Shown one piece after another: positions 24,436-33,189 of a stretch of 33,189 bases of DNA. The position numbers and the translations under genes are program-made. Numbering within the stretch: position 1 is the stretch's first letter; each line of letters starts with the position of its first letter. Location of the stretch: positions 1 to 33,189 of the forward strand of contig CAMYUQ010000009.1 of NCBI GenBank assembly GCA_947302045.1, written 5' to 3'. Source of the DNA: an uncultured Clostridia bacterium (GTDB lineage Bacteria > Bacillota > Clostridia > Oscillospirales > CAG-272). A model generated the notes under the pieces. It was not told the DNA's origin. It made no database searches and saw only the letters and a program-made list of their open reading frames with translations.

Positions 24436-25806
24436 ATGCAAGAGGATCGCTACCGCGAAGAAATTCGTGAAATTTTTGAGCTCGTCAAGGAAGACCTTTC
24501 CAAAAATATGTCCCAGGCGTCGTTTGACCTCTGGTTCGGAACCTTGGAGATCCTTTCTTTCGACGGCAGTCATATTCAGCTCGGCGTCTCCTCTTCGATC
24601 AAGCACAAGGTGCTCTCCGAGCAATATCTCCCGACCATCGCCGAAAAGTTTTCCGAGCTGTTGAAGATGCCGGTGACGGTGGATATTTCCCTGACCGCCG
24701 CGCCTCCCACCGTTGCGGAAGTGCTGGAAGGGAAGCCGGCGTTCGAGCGCGGCGCGCCCGGCTCGGTCATCCCCACCTACAATTTCGAGTACACCTTTGA
24801 AAACTTCATCGTCGGTTCGACCAACAAGTTCGCGCACGCCGCCTGTCTGGCCGTCGCGACCCATCCGGCGACCAACTACAATCCGCTCTTCATCTACGGC
24901 AACAGCGGGCTTGGAAAAACCCACCTGATGAACGCGATCATCAACCGCCTGCGGCGGAACAACCCGAATATCAAGATCATCTACACCAAGGGCGAGGATT
25001 TCACCAACGAAATGGTGACCTGCCTGGCGGTCAAGGATATGGAGGCGTTCCGGGATAAATACCGCACCTGCGACGTGTTGCTCATCGACGATATTCAGTT
25101 CATTGCCGGTAAGGTTGCCACCCAGCAGGAGTTTTTCCACACCTTCAACACGCTCTTTGAAGAAAAGAAACAGATCATTCTGACTTCCGACCGTCCGCCG
25201 CGCGAAATTCAGCCGCTCGAAGACCGGCTGCGCACGCGGTTTGAATGGGGTCTGCTTGCCGATATCGAGCCGCCCGACCTTGAACTGCGGATCGCGATCA
25301 TCAAGAAGAAAGCCGAACAGGTGAACGTCACGATCCCGGACGAGGTGCTGGTCTTCCTCGCCGAGAACCTGCGGTCGAACATCCGGCAGCTCGAAGGCGC
25401 GATCAAGAAGCTCGGCGCGCTGAGTTTCCTCTCGGGTCAGGAGATCACGATGGAGATCGCGCGGGTCTGCCTTTCCGAACTGCTCGGCGGCGCGGAGCCG
25501 GTGAGCGTGACGGTGGACCGGATCATTGCCGCGGTGAGCGCGCGCTACGGCGTCTCGCGGGAAGAGATCGTCGGCAGCAAGAGAAACAAGGAGATCGCCG
25601 ACGCGCGGCATATTGCCATTTATCTGATCCGGAATATTACCGAAATGTCGCTTCCGAACATCGGAAAAATGTTCGGAAAAGATCATTCGACGGTGCTTTC
25701 GTCGATCCAGAAGATCACGAAACGGACGCACGCCGACCCGCTCTTCAACGCGGAGATCAGCGACCTCAAAAAGGATATTGCCGAGGGATCGGCGGGAAAT
25801 TCCTGA
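24436..25806 (+). CDS. dnaA: Chromosomal replication initiator DnaA
   Basis: The 456-aa length is normal. Domain I spans about 1-80 and a short linker follows. The AAA+ domain (about 115-330) has Walker A GNSGLGKTH (155-163), Walker B LLIDDIQF and sensor DRPP. The domain IV HTH has the DnaA signature ADARHIAIYLIRN and GKDHSTV. DnaA binds TTTTCCACA-like boxes and opens oriC, which is 0.5-0.9 kb downstream. ATG 24436 was chosen for GAGG (24427-24430) and for the standard domain I start. Unusually, 379 bp of repeats and a 44-aa frame lie between it and the origin. Confidence 0.99.
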   Translation: MQEDRYREEIREIFELVKEDLSKNMSQASFDLWFGTLEILSFDGSHIQLGVSSSIKHKVLSEQYLPTIAEKFSELLKMPVTVDISLTAAPPTVAEVLEGKPAFERGAPGSVIPTYNFEYTFENFIVGSTNKFAHAACLAVATHPATNYNPLFIYGNSGLGKTHLMNAIINRLRRNNPNIKIIYTKGEDFTNEMVTCLAVKDMEAFRDKYRTCDVLLIDDIQFIAGKVATQQEFFHTFNTLFEEKKQIILTSDRPPREIQPLEDRLRTRFEWGLLADIEPPDLELRIAIIKKKAEQVNVTIPDEVLVFLAENLRSNIRQLEGAIKKLGALSFLSGQEITMEIARVCLSELLGGAEPVSVTVDRIIAAVSARYGVSREEIVGSKRNKEIADARHIAIYLIRNITEMSLPNIGKMFGKDHSTVLSSIQKITKRTHADPLFNAEISDLKKDIAEGSAGNS

Positions 25807-25855
25807 AAATATGTCCCGATAGGGCAGAAAAGCATCCATCTTTGCTTGGATAAGT

Positions 25856-26160
25856 GATGCGTCACGAACGCATCCGTAAACCTTCCCCGCTGGGGAAGGT
25901 TCCCGCACGCCGAACTGACGCATCACAGAACGAAAGCTTAATCTATGCCATTTTGATAAAAACAAGGCAAAATCCATCTATGCCATCGGGGCATGAAGCT
26001 TCGCGTTTCGCGGTACAAACATCGAGATTGAAAGCGGGCTTGCCCGCCGGCACTGCCGACCGGTCGGGGCATGAAGTTTCGCGTCTCGCCTAACAAGCGT
26101 CGAGAGTGGGTGTGGGCACTGCCCACCGGCTTGCCCGCCAAAAAGTTTCTCCCAGCAGCA
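25856..26160. repeat. Intergenic repeats between dnaA and the origin, copies D and D2
   Basis: The palindrome AACCTTCCCC-GCT-GGGGAAGGTT (25879-25901) recurs with one change at 29009-29031. Core copy D is at 25974-26047 (terminal hairpin 26034-26047). A second partial core, D2, is at 26061-26129, with hairpin GTGGGC-ACT-GCCCAC (26112-26126). I find no gene between 25807 and 26185. Confidence 0.75.
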
Positions 26161-26185
26161 ATCTTTCCCAAATAAGGAGTACCAT

Positions 26186-26320
26186 ATGAAAACATTTCTG
26201 AAATTTGCAAAAGGAACGGCGGAATGGCTCGTCTTTTTCGTGACCGGGCGCGGCCCTGTCGCCATTCGCGCGATCGCTGACGGAATCCTCGATTATTCGG
26301 GTCAGGGAACCGCGTTCTGA
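26186..26320 (+). CDS. 44-aa small protein beside oriC, unknown function
   Basis: The frame starts ATG 26186 and stops TGA 26318-26320, encoding MKTFLKFAKGTAEWLVFFV then about 25 polar/mixed residues ending in DGILDYSGQGTAF. A strong AAGGAG (26174-26179) lies 6 nt upstream. The N-terminal half could be an amphipathic or membrane-associated helix. The family is not recognised. It lies between the repeats that follow dnaA and the first DnaA boxes, in the direction of dnaA and dnaN. Confidence 0.6.
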   Translation: MKTFLKFAKGTAEWLVFFVTGRGPVAIRAIADGILDYSGQGTAF

Positions 26321-26331
26321 TCTTTCCGACA

Positions 26332-26760
26332 GTTTTCACACGTTTTTCCACATCCTTTTCCACACCTGTGGAAAACCGGTGGAAAAGGGATCCGTCACGC
26401 TTCGGAAAATCATGGAAAACTGCCCGGATCTCTCCGCATTTTCTATCTTTTTCCTGTGGAGCAAAGTTGTGCCGCCGCCTGTGGATTTCACCGGCCGCCG
26501 TTCGGCTTTTTTCCCGTCTTTCCCCTTTTCCACACCTCGCGGCACTATTGTTCCCATCCATTTTTCCGTTTTTCGTCCGGATCGTATTTTTTCCGGTTTG
26601 AACGGAAAATTTTCCCCATTTTTCTCCACAGATTGAACACCTGTTTTCCACAGGCAGTCAACTCTGAAAAACGGCGTCAGTAAAGGAAAAACCGCAGTTT
26701 TCCACAGTTTCCGCAGGTTCTACTATTACGACGACCCATATATACTTTATTCTTTTTATC
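26332..26760. other. oriC: Chromosomal replication origin (oriC)
   Basis: Six perfect TTTTCCACA boxes occur: plus strand at 26344-26352, 26356-26364, 26526-26534, 26644-26652 and 26698-26706, and minus strand at 26367-26375. Weaker relatives are at 26332-26340, 26378-26386, 26455-26463, 26480-26488 and 26622-26630. After the last box come a short GC-rich bridge, the trinucleotide run CTA-CTA-TTA (26720-26728), and an AT-rich stretch, CATATATACTTTATTC and on (26737-26759). This is the order box - bridge - DnaA-trio - unwinding element known from B. subtilis oriC. The location between dnaA and dnaN also fits. There are no protein genes here. Confidence 0.93.
26720..26734 (+). promoter_or_regulatory. 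DnaA-trio element of the origin unwinding region
   Basis: CTACTATTACGACGA gives, on the complementary strand read 3' to 5', GAT-GAT-AAT then two imperfect GCT units. The first three match the DnaA-trio rule that guides DnaA onto single strands. The nearest DnaA box ends 13 bp upstream and the AT-rich element begins 2 bp downstream. Confidence 0.75.
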
Positions 26761-26777
26761 GCGCGCGCACGCGCGTG
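26760..26777. other. Alternating CG/CA tract next to the unwinding element
   Basis: CGCGCGCGCACGCGCGTG is 18 bp of strictly alternating pyrimidine and purine, a sequence type able to adopt Z-DNA. It sits between the AT-rich element and the dnaN ribosome site. Confidence 0.7.
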
Positions 26778-26802
26778 AAGAAAAATCAGAAAGGAAAACG
26801 CT

Positions 26803-27954
26803 ATGAAAATCGTATTCAACCGCCAGAAAATCGCCAACGAAGTTGCCCCGCTGATGAACACCGTTTCCGGAAAGTCCACCATCAAAGCCGCCGAGGGAAT
26901 TCTGATCGACGCCGCGGCAGACGGCGTCTGCACCTTAACGACCTTCGATCTTGAAAAAGGAACCCGTCTCTCGGTTCAGGCGGACGTGATCGAGGCAGGA
27001 TGCGCGGTCATTGACGCGCAGAAATTTGCCCAGACCGTGCGCGTTATGGAGGGGGATACGGTGGAGCTGACGGTGAGCGAGAATATGCAGGCGTGCATTT
27101 CGAGCGGCAAGTCGACCCACCGGATGAATGCCCTGCGCGGCGCAGATTATCCCGAAATTCCTCGTCTGCAAACCGAGAACGGGTTTGTCGTCAGCCAGGC
27201 GACCCTGCGCGAGATGATTGCCAAGATCATGTTTGCAATGGCGGCAAACGACCAGCGCCCGGTGCTCAACGGTTGTTATTTTAAGGTGACGAAGGATCAG
27301 CTCCTGCTCGTTTCCTGCGATAGCTTCAAGCTTGCGCGCTGCTCGATGAAAGCGGAGCTGGAAAATAAAAATGCGGACGGCAGCGACCTGCAATTCGGTT
27401 TCATTCTGCCCACCAAAACGGTGAACGAACTCTACCGGATCCTCAAAGACGACGAAAGAGAAACGGTTCGCGTTTATATGAGCCGGAAAAATATCGTCTT
27501 CAAATTTGAGGATATGGTATTTTTCTCGCGCCTGATCGACGGGCAGTATCTCGATTTTGACCGCATCATTCTCGACAGCCACAAGAATTTTGCTTTCGTG
27601 GATCGCGAAAAACTCATCGCCGCGCTGGAACGCGCCGCGCTTGTCACCGAGGAAAAGGTTGCCGGAAGCGTCCGTTCGCACGTCAAACTTGATTTTGAGA
27701 ACAACCTGCTCAAAATTTCGGCGGTTTCGACGCTCGGTTCGACCTATGATGAAATCGAACTCGACCACGACGGCGAAGATCTGACCATCGCGTTCAACAA
27801 CCGGTTCCTGATCGAAAGTCTGCGTGCTTCTACCGCCGATAAGGTGCGGATCGCGATGTCCTCGCCGCTGACGAGTATCAACATCGAACCCGCCGAGCCG
27901 AAAGAGGACGAAACCGAACTCTTCATGCTCCTGCCTGTGAGAATGAAGAATTGA
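26803..27954 (+). CDS. dnaN: DNA polymerase III beta sliding clamp
   Basis: The 383-aa protein is of normal length for the clamp that encircles DNA as a dimer of three-domain subunits. Conserved stretches include the N-terminal MKIVFNRQKIANEVAPLMNT, ADYPEIPRL, the clamp-core PVLNGCYF, and the C-terminal MLLPVRM, which forms the partner-binding pocket. GAAAGGA lies upstream of the ATG. It follows oriC as in most Firmicutes. The next gene is mreC rather than the usual S4-domain yaaA or recF. Confidence 0.98.
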   Translation: MKIVFNRQKIANEVAPLMNTVSGKSTIKAAEGILIDAAADGVCTLTTFDLEKGTRLSVQADVIEAGCAVIDAQKFAQTVRVMEGDTVELTVSENMQACISSGKSTHRMNALRGADYPEIPRLQTENGFVVSQATLREMIAKIMFAMAANDQRPVLNGCYFKVTKDQLLLVSCDSFKLARCSMKAELENKNADGSDLQFGFILPTKTVNELYRILKDDERETVRVYMSRKNIVFKFEDMVFFSRLIDGQYLDFDRIILDSHKNFAFVDREKLIAALERAALVTEEKVAGSVRSHVKLDFENNLLKISAVSTLGSTYDEIELDHDGEDLTIAFNNRFLIESLRASTADKVRIAMSSPLTSINIEPAEPKEDETELFMLLPVRMKN

Positions 27955-27967
27955 GCCGGCCCGGCGG

Positions 27968-28045
27968 GCGGGCAGTGCCCGCTCCCAATCATCGACCACA
28001 TTCTGCAAACTGCCGAACTACCGTCCCCGATAGCATAGATATCTG
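27968..28045 (-). repeat. Structured intergenic repeat, copy E
   Basis: On the minus strand it reads ATATCTATGCTATCGGGG, then the middle section, TCGATGATTGGGA, and terminal hairpin GCGGGC-ACT-GCCCGC (27968-27982). The outer AACGAGTGC motif is also present, at about 28055-28064. It fills the dnaN-mreC gap together with the palindrome at 28091-28114. Confidence 0.75.
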
Positions 28046-28090
28046 TAACGTTAAAGGCACTCGTTACCGCAGTGAGTGAAAATTTTTTGT

Positions 28091-28114
28091 GCAACTTTTT
28101 TTCAAAAAAGTTGC
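28091..28114. repeat. TTTTTTGAAAAAA palindrome, stem GCAAC/GTTGC
   Basis: GCAACTTTTTTTCAAAAAAGTTGC is a perfect hairpin with flanks (TTTTTTGT before, GACCTTAAA after) matching, in reverse, those at 3750-3798. It ends 9 bp before the chosen mreC start. Confidence 0.8.
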
Positions 28115-28123
28115 GACCTTAAA

Positions 28124-28951
28124 ATGAAACTTTTCAAAAATAAATTTTTTCTGATATGTCTTTGTGTTGCGGTGGTGCTGTCGGTGACGGCGACTGCCTT
28201 TTCGCTCATGGGTTACCGCGCGCTCGTGCGGGACGCGGTCGGAACGCTGACCTATCCGTTCCGCTGGGTCGGAAATAAAATTGCCGACGCGGGAGAGGGG
28301 TTTGTCGCCTATTTCGGGTCGGTCAAGGCACTGCGAAAGCAGAACGAGGCGCTGAAAGAGGAAAACGAATCGCTCCGGAGGCAAAACGAGGAAGCGGTTC
28401 TTCTGGAACAGGAAAACGAACGGCTCAGAGCTTACCTGAATATGCGGGCGAAACATCCGCAAATGAATCTTGCGGAGGCGACCGTTGTCGGCAGGGAAGC
28501 AAACAATTATACCACCGTCTTTCTGCTCAACCGCGGCTCGATCCACGGTATTGCGGTCAATTTGCCGGTTATCACCGAGGACGGGATCGTCGGGGTCGTG
28601 TGCGAGGTCGGGCTGACCTGGTGCAAGGTGGAGACCGTTCTGGAAACGAACAGCGCGGTCGGAGCCGAAGTTCCGGCGCGCGGTGCCGCCGGGATTGTCA
28701 GCGGCGATTACGCGCTCAAAGGAACCGGACTTTGCAAGCTCTCCTACGTGACCCCTGCGGACGCGGATCTGCAAGTGGGCGACGCGGTTTTTTCGAGCGG
28801 TACGGGAAGTATCTACCCGGCGGATCTCTGGATCGGCACGGTGGAGCAGGTCGCCTACGACGCGCCGAGCCGGAGCGTGGAGGCATATATCCGCCCGGCT
28901 GTCGATTATGAAAATCTTACCCATGTGATGGTGATTACAGGATACAACTGA
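28124..28951 (+). CDS. mreC: Rod shape-determining protein MreC
   Basis: This 275-aa protein has one N-terminal membrane helix (about 8-27, FFLICLCVAVVLSVTATAF), a coiled coil of E/N/R-rich heptads (about 65-105) and a C-terminal beta domain with GSIHGIAVNLPVITEDGIVGVV and VGDAVFSSGTGSIYPADLWIGTV. All are typical of MreC, which links the cytoskeletal MreB to wall synthesis outside the cell. Neither mreB nor mreD is in the window, and the gene stands alone between dnaN and gyrB. No clear ribosome site precedes ATG 28124. A GTG at 28076 would add 16 residues by reading through the palindrome, which I judge unlikely. Confidence 0.92.
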   Translation: MKLFKNKFFLICLCVAVVLSVTATAFSLMGYRALVRDAVGTLTYPFRWVGNKIADAGEGFVAYFGSVKALRKQNEALKEENESLRRQNEEAVLLEQENERLRAYLNMRAKHPQMNLAEATVVGREANNYTTVFLLNRGSIHGIAVNLPVITEDGIVGVVCEVGLTWCKVETVLETNSAVGAEVPARGAAGIVSGDYALKGTGLCKLSYVTPADADLQVGDAVFSSGTGSIYPADLWIGTVEQVAYDAPSRSVEAYIRPAVDYENLTHVMVITGYN

Positions 28952-29008
28952 AAAAATTTCAGCAATTATTTTTCTTGGCTGTATGATCCGTTAAGTAACG
29001 CGCCCGGA

Positions 29009-29031
29009 AACCTTCCCCGCTTGGGAAGGTT
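29009..29031. repeat. AACCTTCCCC palindrome, second copy
   Basis: AACCTTCCCC-GCT-TGGGAAGGTT resembles 25879-25901, and the shared flank CACGCCGAACT and ...CAGAAC continues to the right. An AT-rich stretch, about 29056-29153, follows. Confidence 0.7.
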
Positions 29032-29153
29032 CACGCACGCCGAACTTTGGGCAAACAGAACAGAGCAAATATCTATGCTATTGTAAAAAAATCAATCGTT
29101 AAACATCATTCAAGCAAATAAACAAAAGTAATTACTATAACCAACATAAAACT

Positions 29154-31526
<2,373 letters not shown>

Positions 31527-31564
31527 GCTCGGCGACCCGCAAACTCTTCCATAAAGTTTTTTAC

Positions 31565-31718
31565 GTCGCTTTTTTTCAAAAAAGCGACAAAAACCCTTGA
31601 CCTTTTCGCGCGAAGCGCGAACAAAAAAGCCCTTTTCAGTTCGCGCCTTCGGCGCGAAATAAAAGGTCGTAGGGGCGTTGCCCCTACATCCCCAGCAGCT
31701 TTTTTGAAAAAAAGCTGC
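31565..31718. repeat. Hairpin-rich gap between gyrB and recF
   Basis: Two TTTTTTGAAAAAA-type palindromes lie here: GTCGC/GCGAC (31565-31587) and GCAGC/GCTGC (31695-31718). Between them are TTCGCGC-GAA-GCGCGAA, TTCGCGCC-TTC-GGCGCGAA and GTAGGGGC-GTT-GCCCCTAC (about 31669-31687). The strand of the first palindrome's flanks is opposite to that of the second. Confidence 0.8.
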
Positions 31719-31752
31719 GCAAAAAACTTCCCGTATAAGACAGTGGTAGGCG

Positions 31753-32862
31753 ATGAAGTGTAATCGAATCCGGATCCGAAATTTTCGTAACATTGAAACG
31801 GCGGACGTGTCGTTTGACGCGGGCGTCAATATCCTCGCGGGAGAGAACGCGCAGGGCAAAACCAACCTGCTCGAAGCCATCGGCTACGTCTCGATCGGCA
31901 AAAGCTTCCGCACCGCCCACGACGAGGAAATGATCCGTCTGGGCGCCGAATGCGCCGAAATTTCGCTCGATTTTTCCGATTCGGTCCGCGACCAGAACCT
32001 GACCGTGCGCATGATGCCGGGCAGACGCCGCCGGATCGAACAGAACGGCGTCAAGCTCGCACGCGTGTCGGATGCCGTCGGTCTGTTCCGCACCGTGCTG
32101 TTCTGCCCCACCCACCTCGCGCTCATCCGCGAAGGTCCGGGCGAGCGGCGAAACTTTCTCGACGTCGCTCTCGCGCAGCTCTATCCGGTCTACCTGCGGA
32201 GTCTGCAAACCTATAACCGCGTCTTAAAACAGCGCAATCAGCTGCTCCGCACGGCGGAGGAAAACCCCGCCGCTTTCCGCGATACCGTGGAACTCTGGTC
32301 GCGCCAGCTCGCGCATGAGTCGGCGACCCTCTCGCTCTACCGGAGCCGCTATATCGAAGCGATCCGCCCGGCGGTGCGCGAATGCTTCTTTGAAATGACC
32401 GCCGGACGCGAAGAGCCCGAACTTGTCTATGTTCCCTCGGTCGAACAGCCGGACGGCGACTTTGAAGAGATCCGCCGCGTCGAGGAGTCCTATTTCGAGC
32501 GGCTCATGTCCCGGCACGACCGCGAGATCGGCGCAGGGACCACCCTCTGGGGCGCGCACAAGGACGACGTGGAGATCCGGCTCAACGGCATCGCCGCACG
32601 CGCCTACGCCTCGCAGGGACAGCAACGGTCGCTCTGCCTTGCCCTCAAACTTGCCGAGGGAGAGGTCTGCCGGCAGATCTGCGGCGAGGTGCCGGCGTTC
32701 CTGCTCGACGACGTCTTTTCCGAACTCGACCCCGAACGGCGCCGCTATCTTGCCGAGAAAATCGCCGGTCGGCAGGTCATCATCACCTCCTGCGAACCCG
32801 AAAAAATCGCCGCCGCACGCGTCATCCGCGTCAAGGACGGAACCTATACCCCGGAGGTTTGA
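31753..32862 (+). CDS. recF: DNA replication and repair protein RecF
   Basis: This 369-aa SMC-like ATPase loads RecA at gaps. It opens with KCNRIRIRNFRNIE, then Walker A GENAQGKTN (30-38), the FCPTHLALIREGPGERRNFLD block, the ABC signature SQGQQRSLCLAL, and Walker B FLLDDVFSELD. All are standard. The start has only a weak GTAGG upstream, but the family N-terminus begins exactly here. Confidence 0.97.
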   Translation: MKCNRIRIRNFRNIETADVSFDAGVNILAGENAQGKTNLLEAIGYVSIGKSFRTAHDEEMIRLGAECAEISLDFSDSVRDQNLTVRMMPGRRRRIEQNGVKLARVSDAVGLFRTVLFCPTHLALIREGPGERRNFLDVALAQLYPVYLRSLQTYNRVLKQRNQLLRTAEENPAAFRDTVELWSRQLAHESATLSLYRSRYIEAIRPAVRECFFEMTAGREEPELVYVPSVEQPDGDFEEIRRVEESYFERLMSRHDREIGAGTTLWGAHKDDVEIRLNGIAARAYASQGQQRSLCLALKLAEGEVCRQICGEVPAFLLDDVFSELDPERRRYLAEKIAGRQVIITSCEPEKIAAARVIRVKDGTYTPEV

Positions 32863-32865
32863 ACC

Positions 32866-33114
32866 ATGTATCTGCATATCGGCAACAACCTCAATATCCG
32901 CGAGAAAAACATCATCGGCATCTTCGACGCCGATACCGCAACCGTTTCGGCGGTAACGAAAAAGTATCTCTCCCGCGCACAGACCGAAAAACGGATCAAA
33001 TTCGCCGCCGAGAAACTGCCCAAATCGTTCGTGGTTTATAAAACGCCCGACGGCAAAACCGCTGTCTGCTTCTCTCAACTTTCCTCCTCGGCACTCGTCG
33101 GGAGAACCGAATAG
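32866..33114 (+). CDS. remB: RemB/YaaB-like protein (DUF370)
   Basis: This 82-aa protein matches the DUF370 family (RemB/YaaB of B. subtilis) with MYLHIGNNLNI and IIGIFD at the start. The gene begins 3 bp after the recF stop, as yaaB follows recF in B. subtilis. Relatives such as RemA are DNA-binding regulators of biofilm matrix genes, whereas the role of YaaB-type proteins is poorly defined. A link to the polysaccharide operon is a guess only. Confidence 0.9.
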   Translation: MYLHIGNNLNIREKNIIGIFDADTATVSAVTKKYLSRAQTEKRIKFAAEKLPKSFVVYKTPDGKTAVCFSQLSSSALVGRTE

Positions 33115-33121
33115 CGGCTTC

Positions 33122-33174
33122 CGGGGAAGGGGGAACCCCCTTTTTCGGGAAAAAGCGGGGTTCCCCCTTCCCCG
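33122..33174. terminator. Very long hairpin after remB
   Basis: CGGGGAAGGGGGAACCCC... pairs with its complement across a CGGG loop, about 24 bp with one bulged C. The A/T-containing inner stem resembles the other palindromes of the window. It could end the gyrB-recF-remB transcript, but no T run follows before the window closes. Confidence 0.55.
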
Positions 33175-33189
33175 AACCCCAACCCCTTC

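Overview
This window looks like the replication-origin region of a GC-rich member of the Clostridia, probably an uncultured gut lineage. The evidence is a dnaA-oriC-dnaN-gyrB-recF core, RNase Y, the sporulation regulator SpoVT, a RemB/YaaB-type protein, AGGAGG-type ribosome sites and consensus sigma-A promoters. The species cannot be read from the sequence.

Layout, left to right. (1) 1-464: an intact tRNA-Ser(CGA) on the minus strand, preceded in its own transcript by two 5' half-tRNAs in a 169-bp tandem array behind one strong promoter. (2) 0.6-3.7 kb: a sugar set, namely a nucleotidyltransferase, UDP-glucose 4-epimerase and galactose mutarotase. (3) 4.0-7.5 kb: spoVT (minus), then RNase Y and a PflA-like radical SAM protein. 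(4) 7.6-11.2 kb: a small regulatory module, with a zinc-ribbon protein and a sigma-region-4-like HTH protein on the minus strand facing a CI/LexA-type S24 repressor on the plus strand. Their two consensus promoters point at each other. An ABC-F ATPase follows the repressor. (5) 11.2-24.0 kb: a 12-gene Wzx/Wzy-type surface polysaccharide operon with one consensus promoter and one bidirectional terminator. It encodes an initiating phosphoglycosyl transferase, four GT4 enzymes and one GT2 glycosyltransferase, a nucleotidyltransferase-kinase fusion, a second P-loop kinase, an acetyltransferase, a TupA-like ATP-grasp ligase, a polymerase and a flippase. (6) 24.0-33.1 kb: a 62-aa membrane protein (minus), dnaA, an undescribed 44-aa reading frame, oriC, dnaN, a solitary mreC, gyrB, recF and a remB-like gene.

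How the parts work together. galE and the nucleotidyltransferase could feed sugar nucleotides to the polysaccharide operon. That operon would build a repeat unit on undecaprenyl phosphate, decorate it, flip it and polymerise it. The origin block loads DnaA at TTTTCCACA boxes beside a DnaA-trio and an AT-rich unwinding element. All plus-strand genes left of oriC, including the whole polysaccharide operon, should be head-on to the leftward fork.

The intergenic spaces are heavily occupied by two linked repeat families: a core of about 75 bp with hairpins that covary between copies, and palindromes built around TTTTTTGAAAAAA with covarying stems. The strongest candidates for something undescribed are the half-tRNA array, these structured repeats, the face-to-face repressor/HTH module, the nucleotidyltransferase-kinase fusion in the polysaccharide operon, and the 44-aa frame beside oriC.
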